From an uncultured Eubacteriales bacterium (GTDB taxonomy: Bacteria; Bacillota; Clostridia; Christensenellales; Aristaeellaceae): a stretch of DNA of 64,000 bases. The position numbers and the translations under genes are program-made. Positions 33,827 through 41,701 of the stretch are shown here, one piece after another (position 1 is the stretch's first letter; each line of letters begins with the position of its first letter). Location of the stretch: positions 1 to 64,000 of the forward strand of contig OMYT01000031.1 of the NCBI GenBank assembly GCA_900315315.1, in the 5' to 3' direction. Below the pieces are notes generated by a model. It was not told the DNA's origin, did no database searches, and worked only from the letters and a program-made list of their open reading frames with translations.

Positions 33827-34276
33827 TCAAAACACTTTCTCACTGTCCAGCAATATCGTCACCGGCCCGTCGTTGATCAGCTTCACCTGCATCTCCGTCC
33901 GGAACCGCCCTGTCTCCACCGCAATCCCCTTCTCCCGCCATTCCTTCACCAGCCGCTCATAGAACGCGTTGGCCGCGTCCGGCGCCGCCGCCCGGATGTA
34001 GGAAGGCCGCCGCCCTCCTCTGGCGTCCCCGTACAGCGTGAACTGGGATACCGCCAGAATGCTGAGCCCCTCGTCCAGCAGCGATCGGTTCATCACCCCG
34101 TTCTCGTCGTCAAAGATCCGCAGGTTCGGAACCTTGTCCAGGATATATTTGAAATCCTTGTCCGTATCCTCCGTGGAAACCCCGATCAAAGCCAGGATTC
34201 CGGGCCCGATCGCTCCGACCGTCTCCCCCTCCACCGTCACGGAAGCTTCCTTCACTCTCTGCACTACACACCTCAT
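33827..34276 (-). CDS. dtd: D-aminoacyl-tRNA deacylase
   Basis: Cleaves D-aminoacyl-tRNA to recycle tRNA and enforce chirality. 149 residues, normal length; catalytic SQFTLYGDARGGRRPS and the C-terminal NDGPVTILLDS (Gly-cisPro-type screening loop) are visible. Start MRCVVQRVKEASVTV is the family N-terminus. The ATPase gene begins 14 bases after its stop, so the two are probably co-transcribed. Confidence 0.95.
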   Translation of the reverse strand: MRCVVQRVKEASVTVEGETVGAIGPGILALIGVSTEDTDKDFKYILDKVPNLRIFDDENGVMNRSLLDEGLSILAVSQFTLYGDARGGRRPSYIRAAAPDAANAFYERLVKEWREKGIAVETGRFRTEMQVKLINDGPVTILLDSEKVF

Positions 34277-34307
34277 AGAAACAGTTCCTCTTTCTTCTTA
34301 AATCATA

Positions 34308-34357
34308 CCGAAGGTCCAGGGCGATCGGAAAGCCCTGGTCGCGCCCTCAGGCGCGAA
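34308..34357 (+). repeat. Hairpin repeat copy R5 (short form with tail)
   Basis: CCGAAGG, arm CCAGGGC, loop GATCGGAAA (34323-34331), arm GCCCTGG, then the tail hairpin TCGCGCC-CTCA-GGCGCGA (34339-34356). The tail provides the hemZ stop codon on the other strand. Confidence 0.85.
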
Positions 34358-35783
34358 ACATCTCCTCTTTCCGCTTGATCATATCATCGACTCTGCTGAT
34401 ATAAACCTCAATATTACTTACATTGGGAGCCCTCGTAATATGCCCTTCCTCCGGCCAGATCCTCTTCGAAATCCCTCCCGCGCCCATCGCCAGTATATGG
34501 GACGTCTCTTCCATAATATCCACATTGTACACGCACGCGTGCCCCGGCAGCGCGTATCCCGTGTTCTCCAGGTTTCCGGCCATATACTTCTGCCGGTACA
34601 GGTAATACGGCTTCATTCCCATGCTCCGGGCAGTCTCCCGTCCCGTTTCCACCATCCCCGCCGTCATCTCTCCGTCCGGCAGCGGATGGTTCTCCAGGCT
34701 CATCCGGGAGGAGCGCTTGATCGCCAGCGTGTGCACCGTCAGGCTTTCCGGCCGCAGTTTCTTGGCCTCCGCCATCGTATAGGCAAAGTCCTTCTCCGTC
34801 TCCCCCGGCAGCCCCGCGATCACGTCCATGTTGATGTGCCCGATTCCCTCTTCCCGTGCCAGCCCGTACGCGTCCCGCACCTGCTGCGCAGTATGCGCCC
34901 GGCCGATGATCTCCAGCGTCCGGTCGTTCATCGTCTGGGGATTGATGGAGATCCGGCCGATTCCGGCCGCCCGGATTGCTTTCAGCTTGCGCCGCGTCAG
35001 GGTATCCGGCCGCCCCGCCTCCACCGTGTATTCCATCGCACCCGGAAACAGGGAAACCGTGCTCTCCAGCAGTTCCTCAAACGCGTCTTCCGGCAGCGCC
35101 GTCGGTGTCCCCCCGCCGATGTACAGCGCGCGCAGCGTCCTCCCGCTTTCCCGCAGGATCTCCGCGCATGCTTTCATTTCTTTTCCCAGCGCCGCCATAT
35201 AGGGTGCGATCAGGGAACCGTCGCCGATCTCCCCCGAGGAAAAGGAACAGTACGCGCATCGGGTCGTGCAGAAGGGAATGCCGATGTAGACGTCCATCCA
35301 CCGGTCCCCCGGCGGCGGCAGTTTCTGTTGCTCCGCCGCGATCTCCGCCAGCAGTTCCGCCCGCTCCGGCGTCACGTCAAATTCCCTCACCAGTTTCTGA
35401 ACCGCTTCCTCCGGCGTGTATCCCGCCGCCAGCGCTTCCAGCATCAGGTGCGTCGGCCGCACCCCGGTCATGCTCCCCCACGGCGGATGGATCCCGGTCA
35501 TCTCCCTGCACAGGTCGTACAGCGTCTGCTTGCACAGGCGCCTCGCCGCCCGCTTCCGGTGCAGGGTCTGGATGCGTTCGTCCGGATCATCCGGAACCGG
35601 AACCGATCGGGTCGCCGTATATTCTCCATCCGTAAACGTAATCCGGTAGGTCTGGTCGGATTCCACAGCCTGCGGCACAAAGCGTTTCGGTTCATCCCAC
35701 ACGCTCTCCGGAAACCCGAACAGCCGGGTCATCACCCGCAGCTCCGGCTCAATCGTCTCCAGATAGCTCTCCAGTTCAGTCAT
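34347..35783 (-). CDS. hemZ: Coproporphyrinogen dehydrogenase HemZ (radical SAM)
   Basis: 478-residue radical SAM protein of the HemN/HemZ group. The 4Fe-4S motif is CTTRCAYCSF near residue 171, then GGGTPTALPE, VEAGRPDTLT, RISINPQTMND and MDVIAGLPGET. The 160-residue N-terminal extension before the radical SAM core (with GVRPTHL) is characteristic of HemZ. In Clostridia lacking other heme genes it may act on another tetrapyrrole. The last codons (FRA, stop) come from the tail module of repeat R5, and another repeat (R6) lies upstream of its start. Confidence 0.88.
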   Translation of the reverse strand: MTELESYLETIEPELRVMTRLFGFPESVWDEPKRFVPQAVESDQTYRITFTDGEYTATRSVPVPDDPDERIQTLHRKRAARRLCKQTLYDLCREMTGIHPPWGSMTGVRPTHLMLEALAAGYTPEEAVQKLVREFDVTPERAELLAEIAAEQQKLPPPGDRWMDVYIGIPFCTTRCAYCSFSSGEIGDGSLIAPYMAALGKEMKACAEILRESGRTLRALYIGGGTPTALPEDAFEELLESTVSLFPGAMEYTVEAGRPDTLTRRKLKAIRAAGIGRISINPQTMNDRTLEIIGRAHTAQQVRDAYGLAREEGIGHINMDVIAGLPGETEKDFAYTMAEAKKLRPESLTVHTLAIKRSSRMSLENHPLPDGEMTAGMVETGRETARSMGMKPYYLYRQKYMAGNLENTGYALPGHACVYNVDIMEETSHILAMGAGGISKRIWPEEGHITRAPNVSNIEVYISRVDDMIKRKEEMFRA

Positions 35784-35798
35784 TTAATAAGTTCTCCT

Positions 35799-35935
35799 CC
35801 GAAGGGGTTCGGGCGATGTCGCGTGCGGTGCGCGAGCTGCACATATTGGGCCGCCGCCAGTGGCGGATAAAGGCCCATTGTGTGTTGAGTCACCGGCCGC
35901 GGTGCGCGTGCGATTCCTTGCGAAAAGCCCCCTGG
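35799..35935 (+). repeat. Hairpin repeat copy R6 with doubly nested insert
   Basis: CCGAAGG and GGGCGAT on the left; CCTTGCGAAAAGCCCCCTGG on the right. Between lie the flanks of the GCGCGG module, but the usual inner hairpin is replaced by a larger one: CACATATTGGGCC (35850-35862) pairs with GGCCCATTGTGTG (35871-35884 region) around CCGCC-AGT-GGCGG. This is an insert within an insert. Confidence 0.8.
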
Positions 35936-36496
35936 TTAATGTCCAGGATGTATCCCATACTCCTTCATCATCGGCACAAGCCGCCGCAGCGACCGCGCCA
36001 TCTCATGATCGTCTCCCCCGGGCAGGTCTGTCCTCCCCCACCCTTGCTCAAACAGCGTATCCCCCGTAAACAGCTCGTTTTCGATCAGATAGCACACGCT
36101 GCCCGGCGTATGCCCCGGAGTATGAAGCACCTTGATGCTCATCCCGGCAATGGTCAGCTCATCGCCTTCCCTCACCCGGTCCGTAGGCGCCGGCGCGGTA
36201 ATGCTTTTCCGGAAAAAAACCATCCCCACGTTCAGCTCCGGGTCACTCAGCATCTTCTCGTCCAGCGGGTGAATCACCAGCCGGGTTCCTTCTTCCATCA
36301 GCGGCGCAACCCCGCCGATATGGTCAAAGTGTCCGTGGGTCAGCAGGATTGCCGCGATCCGCCGGTCCCCGGTTCTCTTCCGGATCCGCTCCGGCTCGTC
36401 TCCGGGATCAATCACGATGCATTCCTTTTCATCTTCATGATATAAAATATAGCAGCGGGTCTGCACCGGTCCCACCGTCAGTTCGTCGATACGCAT
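35936..36496 (-). CDS. MBL-fold metallo-hydrolase (glyoxalase II-like), C-terminally shortened
   Basis: Metallo-beta-lactamase fold hydrolase, 186 residues. Metal ligands THGHFDHIGG, HTPGHTPGS and FTGDTLF are all present. Relatives usually continue about 20 residues after the final PGH (PGHGPxTT...NP); here the frame ends at HPGH followed by TAA, exactly where repeat R6 starts, so the C-terminus seems to have been cut by the element. The His of PGH is the last metal ligand, so activity may survive. ATG 36496 is preferred over 36502 because GGAGGG lies six bases before it. Confidence 0.85.
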   Translation of the reverse strand: MRIDELTVGPVQTRCYILYHEDEKECIVIDPGDEPERIRKRTGDRRIAAILLTHGHFDHIGGVAPLMEEGTRLVIHPLDEKMLSDPELNVGMVFFRKSITAPAPTDRVREGDELTIAGMSIKVLHTPGHTPGSVCYLIENELFTGDTLFEQGWGRTDLPGGDDHEMARSLRRLVPMMKEYGIHPGH

Positions 36497-36552
36497 GTTC
36501 ATCCCTCCGCTCCCATCATATCCGATTCCCCCGGTGATTTCAAGACGAAACC

Positions 36553-36771
36553 TTACCTCGGCAGCACTTTATACCGCTTTTCATTCCGTCCCCCGCGTCC
36601 CGTCGCTGCACCTCCGTGATCAGCGTATTTTGAGTGTTCGACCCCTCGTGTCATCCCGACCGCCCCCCCCGTGTCCGCTCCGGGCAGCCTCGCCCGGGCA
36701 TAGCCGGTGACAGGCTCACCGTCCGCGAGAATTGTGAGTGTGCGGTTCATAATTGCATGTGTTATATCCAT
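36553..36771 (-). CDS. Possible small ORF, unrecognised
   Basis: 72 codons starting MDITHAIMNRTLTILADG with AGGTGA ten bases upstream. No family recognised, composition is low in hydrophobics towards the end and the DNA includes a C-run and a GTGTCATCCCG motif, so it may be chance or a relic. It is divergent from the Ntn-hydrolase gene. Confidence 0.2.
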   Translation of the reverse strand: MDITHAIMNRTLTILADGEPVTGYARARLPGADTGGAVGMTRGVEHSKYADHGGAATGRGGRNEKRYKVLPR

Positions 36772-36787
36772 TGAATCACCTGTATGA

Positions 36788-36820
36788 TATAATGGTTTTG
36801 GGGATTCACTTTAAAGTGAA
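36788..36820 (+). promoter_or_regulatory. Extended -10 promoter with 16-bp palindromic operator
   Basis: TGATATAAT gives an extended -10 (TATAAT 36788-36793) without a good -35. The perfect palindrome TTCACTTTAAAGTGAA (36805-36820) covers about +5 to +20, a classic repressor position for the downstream secreted hydrolase gene. Confidence 0.6.
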
Positions 36821-36851
36821 CGAGCGACAATCGGAATTTGCGGAGGTAAAC

Positions 36852-37979
36852 ATGAAAAGGCTTTTTTGTTGCTTGATGATTGCAGTGTTGTTCAGTGTCT
36901 TTCCCTATGCCCTGTCGGAAGAGTCACGGTCTCATTCCATATTTCGCCTGGATGAAGAAGGATATCTGTATTATATGGATTACACCATGGACTACTATGG
37001 TCCGGAGGTCATGAACGCTCTGAAAGAAGGCGGTTTTATCGATACAGGCTGCTCAGCGTTCTTCACCCACGATCCGGAAGGTAATCCCATCACTTGCAGA
37101 AACTATGATTATCCGCATCGCGTATCTCAGGAAGATCGGACTCTGACCGGCTTGAACGTCGTGCTTCACTGTAAGCCCGAAGGAAAATATGAATCCATCG
37201 CCATGGCGGATGCGGTCTGGTATGATGAGCAAAACCAGCTGCTGCAGAAAGGTGGCCCGGACCTGCCTGGTTTTGACATTCATTTGCTCGACATTTTACC
37301 CTATAATTGCATGGATGGGATCAACGAAAAAGGTCTGTGCGTCTCCATTCTCCGGGTCGATATCAAGCCTGGTGAACAACCTGCCCGGTTGCCGATTGGA
37401 TCCAGCATGCTCTTGCGGTATATGCTGGACGATTGCGCGAATGTTCCGGAGGCAATCCGGAAAATCGATACGGCCATCGTTGTTCCGGAGGATTGGCAAG
37501 GCAGCCACGTTTTTGTGACGGATGCGGATGGCCGTCATGCGGTTATAGAGAGTCGGAACAGTATCGTATCTGTGATTGAATCGGATATCGTTTCAAACTT
37601 CTATCTCGGTTCTGATGACATTGAAGATTATTATATAAACGGCAACCTTCGCGAGGAGGCTGTCCGGATCACAGATGAATACGGCAATGCGACGTACAGC
37701 TTTGGCTATGGCCACGGGTATCATCGTTTTGTGACGATCGCAGGACAGTTGGAACGATATCAGGATACGAATTCGGAAGAACGCCGCACTGTAATGCCAA
37801 GAGCCGCCGCTCTCGTGATCCTGCAGAGTGTAGCACAGAATCCGTACACCAATGCGTCAGGTATATCCATGACACAGTACAGTGCTATCTATGACAACGC
37901 TCATCAGACGATGGAAGTCTGGCCTTATCAGAATTATCAGAAGTCCTGGATTTTTGATGTAACGGGAACAGAACGATGA
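36852..37979 (+). CDS. Secreted Ntn-hydrolase, choloylglycine hydrolase/acyltransferase-like
   Basis: 375 residues with a signal peptide (MKRLFCCLMIAVLFSVFPYALS). The motif DTGCSAFFTHDPEGNPITCRNYDYP fits linear-amide C-N hydrolases of the penicillin V acylase / bile salt hydrolase / acyl-CoA:6-APA acyltransferase group, in which Cys becomes the N-terminal nucleophile after autocleavage between Gly and Cys; further conserved bits are NCMDGINEKGLCVSI and the C-terminal TQYSAIYDNAHQTMEV. Here Cys67-68 region is internal, so processing is needed. Substrate unknown. GGAGG precedes ATG 36852. The gene is A+T-richer than the chromosome around it, suggesting acquisition. Confidence 0.8.
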   Translation: MKRLFCCLMIAVLFSVFPYALSEESRSHSIFRLDEEGYLYYMDYTMDYYGPEVMNALKEGGFIDTGCSAFFTHDPEGNPITCRNYDYPHRVSQEDRTLTGLNVVLHCKPEGKYESIAMADAVWYDEQNQLLQKGGPDLPGFDIHLLDILPYNCMDGINEKGLCVSILRVDIKPGEQPARLPIGSSMLLRYMLDDCANVPEAIRKIDTAIVVPEDWQGSHVFVTDADGRHAVIESRNSIVSVIESDIVSNFYLGSDDIEDYYINGNLREEAVRITDEYGNATYSFGYGHGYHRFVTIAGQLERYQDTNSEERRTVMPRAAALVILQSVAQNPYTNASGISMTQYSAIYDNAHQTMEVWPYQNYQKSWIFDVTGTER

Positions 37980-38205
37980 TAGGACAATTGCTGAACGCAG
38001 AGTCTTCGATATCCATAATACTGTCCGGCAGCGTAACAGAAATCAGGTTTGTGCATCCTTCGAATAAAGACCTGGAAATACTGCTTATGCCATCAGGAAT
38101 CGTTACATTTGTCAGACTGGTACAATCAGAAAATGCACTGTTGAAAATATTACATACGCTCTTCGGAATGGTAATCGAAGCCAGGCTTTTGCAACCGCTG
38201 CCATT
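37980..38205 (-). pseudogene. BspA-type leucine-rich-repeat (LRR_5) gene fragment
   Basis: Minus-strand frame encodes about three LRR_5 units: CKSLASITIPKSVCNIF, CTSLTNVTIPDGISSI, CTNLISVTLPDSIMDI, each followed by SAFSxC or SLFEGC. No start, signal peptide or end repeats remain. Such repeats occur in large surface proteins of gut bacteria; this is an isolated slice abutting the Ntn-hydrolase stop codon. Confidence 0.7.
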
Positions 38206-38285
38206 GAGATCGCAACTCTGACTCGCAGGCAGCAGAGGGGCCGGGGGCTGCGGATGGCGTAATTCAAAATTCATTCACGAATCTA

Positions 38286-38314
38286 TTAAGTTATTTTTAA
38301 GTTTCGGGTATAGA
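38286..38314 (+). promoter_or_regulatory. Candidate promoter of the esterase-Sel1 operon
   Basis: -35-like TTAAGT (38286-38291), 17-base spacer, -10 TATAGA (38309-38314). Confidence 0.4.
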
Positions 38315-38384
38315 ATGAATACATGATATCGAGCAGCGAAAGCGTAAGACCGGATATCGAAATCAATGAAGGAGGATATTCCTT

Positions 38385-39287
38385 ATGAAAAAGATCATCT
38401 CTGTGGTTCTTGCCATTTCGCTTCTCTGTACTGTCGGCGCTGCTTTTGCCGAAGGCCCTGGCGGACGCGGCGGCAATGGCGGCCCCGGTGGTGGGCAAGG
38501 CGGTATGCGCGGTGGAAACGGCGGCGGTACAGACAAATCCAGCGATACCGAGCTCCAATCCATGATTACCGAAGTAGCCCCCAAGTTCCAGCTGCTCACC
38601 TATGAGGATGCGGAAACCGGTACCAGTTTGCAGTATCAGTTGTTTATCCCTGAGAATTATGATGAAACCCAAAGCTATCCCATGATCCAGTTTATTCCTG
38701 ATTCAAGCGCTGTCGGGCGCGGCACGGATTATGTGTTGACCCAGGGATGGGGCGGGCTGATCTGGGCGACAGAGGAAGAGCAGGCCAAGCATCCCGCTTT
38801 TGTAGTCGTGCCTGTCTTTACGGAAACTGTGGTGGATGACAATTTCAATCATTCCAGCCAGATCGATGTGGCTATGCGCCTGCTTCAGTCGCTGACGGAA
38901 ACCTTCTCCATTGACACGGACAGGATTTATACAACCGGCCAGTCCATGGGTGGTATGACTTCATTTCATCTGAGTATTGCGTATCCTGACTTTTTCGCCG
39001 CCTATCCCTCCGCCGGTCAGGCCGAACTGCTCGCCCTGTTCGATGCGGACGGCGCTGCGTACAGTCATAAGGAATGGAGCGCGCAGGACGACGCTGACAC
39101 TCAGAACGCCGCTGTGGCCGCTATGCTGGCGGAGGGCTATCAGCAAAACTTCGTGACCTTCACGCTGGGGACGACGCTTGCGGCAGGCCAAACCTCTGGC
39201 GGCGGTGCCGGAGAACACATGACTTCCTTTGACTATGCCTATAAGCTGGAAGCAGTCCGTGACTGGCTGTTTTCACAGAGTAAGTGA
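38385..39287 (+). CDS. Secreted alpha/beta hydrolase (esterase/PHB-depolymerase-like), probably internally deleted
   Basis: 300 residues: signal peptide (MKKIISVVLAISLLCTVGAAFA), a Gly/Arg-rich linker (GPGGRGGNGGPGGG), then an alpha/beta hydrolase domain with nucleophile elbow TTGQSMGGMTSF. After FFAAYPSAGQ the family normally has a 40-60 residue segment containing the catalytic Asp (PIWIxxxxxD), which is missing; sequence resumes with AYSHKEWSAQDDADT and ends with the His-bearing GAGEHMTSF. Start has AAGGAGG. First gene of an operon with the Sel1 lipoprotein, whose own N-terminus carries a similar Gly-rich linker. Confidence 0.75.
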   Translation: MKKIISVVLAISLLCTVGAAFAEGPGGRGGNGGPGGGQGGMRGGNGGGTDKSSDTELQSMITEVAPKFQLLTYEDAETGTSLQYQLFIPENYDETQSYPMIQFIPDSSAVGRGTDYVLTQGWGGLIWATEEEQAKHPAFVVVPVFTETVVDDNFNHSSQIDVAMRLLQSLTETFSIDTDRIYTTGQSMGGMTSFHLSIAYPDFFAAYPSAGQAELLALFDADGAAYSHKEWSAQDDADTQNAAVAAMLAEGYQQNFVTFTLGTTLAAGQTSGGGAGEHMTSFDYAYKLEAVRDWLFSQSK

Positions 39288-39295
39288 GGCGCAGC

Positions 39296-39895
39296 ATGAA
39301 GAAAATCATTATTTCTCTCATGATTCTGTCAATGCTGACAGCCTGTGCCGGTGCGGTAGCCGAAGCGCCACGCAATGGCGGACGCGGCAATGGACCGGGA
39401 GGCGGTTCGATGCAAACCCTCAATGAAGGCATTGCCTATATGAACGGCGATGGCGTCGATCAGGACTACGAAAAAGCACTTCAGCTTTTCATGGAGGCCT
39501 TCGAAGCAGGAAGCATGAAAGCAGCCCGCTATGTAGGCATGGTGTATGAACAGGGTCTTGGTGTGGAACAGGATTACGAGAAGGCGGCTGAGTACTATGC
39601 CAAGGGCGTAGAAGCCGGCGACCTGACAAGCGGTTATTATCTGGGCTTGCTGTTCAAACAGGGGCTCGGTGTAGAACAGGACTATGCGAAAGCGGCAGAG
39701 CTCTTTGCCTCCGTGGAAGCGTCTGAGAACAAGTCCGCCACAGGCGTCGTTGCCGCCGGATATGAACTTGGCGCCCTCTATGAACAGGGGCTTGGCGTGG
39801 AGCAGGATCTGAATAAAGCGATGGAGCTTTACGAGGAGGCTGCATCGTATGAAAGCCAGGATGCCATCGACGCTCTTGCCCGGTTAAGCAAGTAA
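39296..39895 (+). CDS. Sel1-repeat lipoprotein
   Basis: 199 residues. Signal sequence with lipobox-like LTAC (MKKIIISLMILSMLTAC) suggests lipid anchoring; a signal peptidase I site (AVAEA) is an alternative. A Gly/Asn-rich linker follows, then about four Sel1 repeats (AARYVGMVYEQGLGVEQDYEK, GYYLGLLFKQGLGVEQDYAK, GYELGALYEQGLGVEQDLNK). Sel1 proteins are scaffolds for protein contacts. ATG 39296 lies eight bases past the esterase stop with a weak GAGGCG site, pointing to translational coupling. Terminator follows. Confidence 0.85.
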   Translation: MKKIIISLMILSMLTACAGAVAEAPRNGGRGNGPGGGSMQTLNEGIAYMNGDGVDQDYEKALQLFMEAFEAGSMKAARYVGMVYEQGLGVEQDYEKAAEYYAKGVEAGDLTSGYYLGLLFKQGLGVEQDYAKAAELFASVEASENKSATGVVAAGYELGALYEQGLGVEQDLNKAMELYEEAASYESQDAIDALARLSK

Positions 39896-39914
39896 ATAAT
39901 CAGGATGCAAAACA

Positions 39915-39946
39915 AGCGTTGCTCTATAGACGGGCAGCGCTCTTTT
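39915..39946 (+). terminator. Terminator of the esterase-Sel1 operon
   Basis: AGCGTTGC and GGCAGCGCT pair (one G-U) around CTCTATAGAC, then CTTTTT. Confidence 0.7.
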
Positions 39947-40038
39947 TATGCCAATTGAGCTGAATGGCCTGATTTAACTTGACTTTCTCCCCGAACAGAG
40001 GGAGTAATACTGCTACCCCAACGGAAGGAGGAAACACC

Positions 40039-40461
40039 ATGGGATTCATGATGCAGATCAGGCCGGAGGTGCTGAAAAAGCTCCGGGGCAATCCGCACTG
40101 TACCTTTGCCGTCAACTTCCGCTGTTATCCGTTTTTCTATGCTGATGCCGCCGCTGACATCACAGTTACAACGTCCGGGACAACCGTCACCAATCCCGGC
40201 AGCGTGTACTCCGAGCCGATCCTCACGGTGTACGGTTCCGGAGACGTTACGCTCATGGTAGGCACGACCATCGTGGAACTGGAGGACATCTCCGGGAGCA
40301 TCATCCTCGACTGCGCTCTGAAGGAAGCCTACCTGGGCAGCACCCTGATGAACGATCACATGACAGGAGATTTTCCGGTACTGAAACCGGGAATGAACGC
40401 AGTCAGCTGGTCTGGAGCGGTGACGAAGGTGGTCGTCAGGCCGAATTGGCGGTATTTATAA
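40039..40461 (+). CDS. Phage distal-tail (Dit-like) protein fragment with own ribosome site
   Basis: 140 residues. The sequence CTFAVNFRCYPFFY, ITVTTSGTTVTNPG, EPILTVYGSGDVTLMV and MNAVSWSGAVTKVVVRPNWRYL is that of the C-terminal half of siphovirus distal tail (tail component) proteins. The N-terminal half, which forms the tail ring, is absent, and no other phage genes surround it. AGGAGG precedes ATG 40039, so it could still be translated. Likely a prophage relic. Confidence 0.7.
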   Translation: MGFMMQIRPEVLKKLRGNPHCTFAVNFRCYPFFYADAAADITVTTSGTTVTNPGSVYSEPILTVYGSGDVTLMVGTTIVELEDISGSIILDCALKEAYLGSTLMNDHMTGDFPVLKPGMNAVSWSGAVTKVVVRPNWRYL

Positions 40462-40595
40462 CGGATTAACCTTCCAAAACGCGCCGCTTCATGATATATT
40501 TGACGTGAGCCTTTGGTTTGCATCAAGGTGCTCTATCTTTTGAAATTGTCGGCTATGGCGAGATAAGGGATCAGCCCCGCAATAGGAGGAATACG

Positions 40596-41195
40596 ATGGA
40601 TCTGAATTTATTTCATTGGACAAGAGAACCGAAAGCCTGTGTTATTCAGAATGGGATCATTCAGGTTACAACTCTGCCGCATACTGATCTCTGGCAGCGT
40701 ACATATTATCATTTTAGAAATGACAATGCCCCGGTATTTCAGATGGAGACGGATGAGCAATACTTCAGTTTTGTTGTGAAAACCAGCTTTGAAGAAAGCC
40801 ACCACCGTTTCGATCAGTGCGGGATTGTTATGTACCTGGACAGTGAAAACTGGATGAAGGGTTCCATTGAGTATGAGAACGCGGTATTTCAGCATCTGGG
40901 AAGTGTTGTGACGAACCATGGATACTCCGACTGGGCCACTACAGAAATCCCGGCTGATGTGAAATCAATGTGGTATCGTTTCAGCCGCAGGGAGGATGAT
41001 TACTGTATAGAGTGTTCAGAAGATGGCAGTACATGGAAACAGATGAGAATCTGTCACATGGCTGAAGGAAGTGGCAAAATCCGATTTGGGATTTATGCTT
41101 GTTCTCCTGAAGACTCATCATTCACAGCAGTATTCAGCGATATGCAGCTGACAGAATGCGCATGGAAAGCGCATGATGGTCAGCAACCGGACTGA
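40596..41195 (+). CDS. DUF1349 (concanavalin A-like) protein
   Basis: 199-residue single domain protein of the DUF1349 / YgyR-like group: WTREPKACVIQNG at the start, TDLWQRTYYHF, QCGIVMYLDSENWMKGSIEYEN, VTNHGYSDWATTEI and RFGIYACSPEDSSFTAVFSDMQL. Relatives have a jelly-roll glucanase-like fold; enzymatic role unproven. No signal peptide. AGGAGG seven bases before ATG. Gene is A+T-richer than neighbours, consistent with transfer. Confidence 0.8.
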   Translation: MDLNLFHWTREPKACVIQNGIIQVTTLPHTDLWQRTYYHFRNDNAPVFQMETDEQYFSFVVKTSFEESHHRFDQCGIVMYLDSENWMKGSIEYENAVFQHLGSVVTNHGYSDWATTEIPADVKSMWYRFSRREDDYCIECSEDGSTWKQMRICHMAEGSGKIRFGIYACSPEDSSFTAVFSDMQLTECAWKAHDGQQPD

Positions 41196-41262
41196 TGAAA
41201 GACAACACTGTATCTTTTGATTTTCTGTTTCATAATAACGATTCAACTGAAGGAGACTGTCA

Positions 41263-41376
41263 ATGCGAATCAGAGAATATACAGAGGCAGATCTGGAACA
41301 AATGATTCCGATATGTCGTTTTAACCACGTTTTTCAAAAGGATTGGAGAAAACAGACCGGTGCAAAAGTTGTATAA
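41263..41376 (+). pseudogene. N-terminal fragment of a GNAT acetyltransferase
   Basis: ATG with AAGGAG upstream opens MRIREYTEADLEQMI, a typical GNAT start, but after PICRF the sequence loses similarity and stops at TAA 41376 (37 codons). The rest of the gene is missing. Confidence 0.55.
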
Positions 41377-41595
41377 TAATATAAATACCTTCTGGTTCAT
41401 GAGTGTGGAAGAACTTCTCCTGCTCCTCCGGGAAAAGCAGGAAGGCAGATATGGAAACGGCTCGAAGGGACGGTTCCGGCAGCCTTGTTATACCAGTCCC
41501 CGGATCTCCGCCCAGGTGACAACTCCCCTGCTGACCTTCGACAGCAGGCCCGCGCCGGCGGGAATCGTAATCGCTCCGGGCCGGAAAGCCCTCCT
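41377..41595. other. Gap without recognisable gene
   Basis: No supported gene. A minus-strand frame ending VVTWAEIRGLV reads like a C-terminal tail of a protein but cannot be identified. GGCCGGAAAGCCCTCCTGG at about 41577 faintly resembles the right half of the hairpin repeat family. Confidence 0.3.
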
Positions 41596-41599
41596 GGTG

Positions 41600-41652
41600 G
41601 GTTTCAATGATTTGAGAAAACCATTGAAACCTTCTTTTTTTTCATGTATAAT
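41600..41652 (+). promoter_or_regulatory. Promoter of the PPK2 gene with inverted-repeat operator
   Basis: -35 TTGAAA (41624-41629), 17-base spacer, -10 TATAAT with TG extension (41647-41652). Inverted repeat GGTTTCAATG (41600-41609) and CATTGAAACC (41622-41631) overlaps the -35 box. Confidence 0.65.
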
Positions 41653-41701
41653 GCTCTCACACCCAGACAACAGCATAAAACCGACCCTGAAGGAGGCCCT
41701 T

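Noticed and set aside
31435-33876. 813-codon plus-strand frame opposite the ATPase
   Set aside because: Results from the extreme codon bias of the ATPase gene; Arg/His-rich, not protein-like.
36640-36700. Second copy of the GTGTCATCCTGAGC repeat
   Set aside because: Only about a dozen bases agree (GTGTCATCCCGAC); too short to call.
41573-41598. Possible twelfth hairpin repeat copy
   Set aside because: Right half resembles GGAAAGCCC..CCTGG, but CCGAAGG, loop and left arm are absent.
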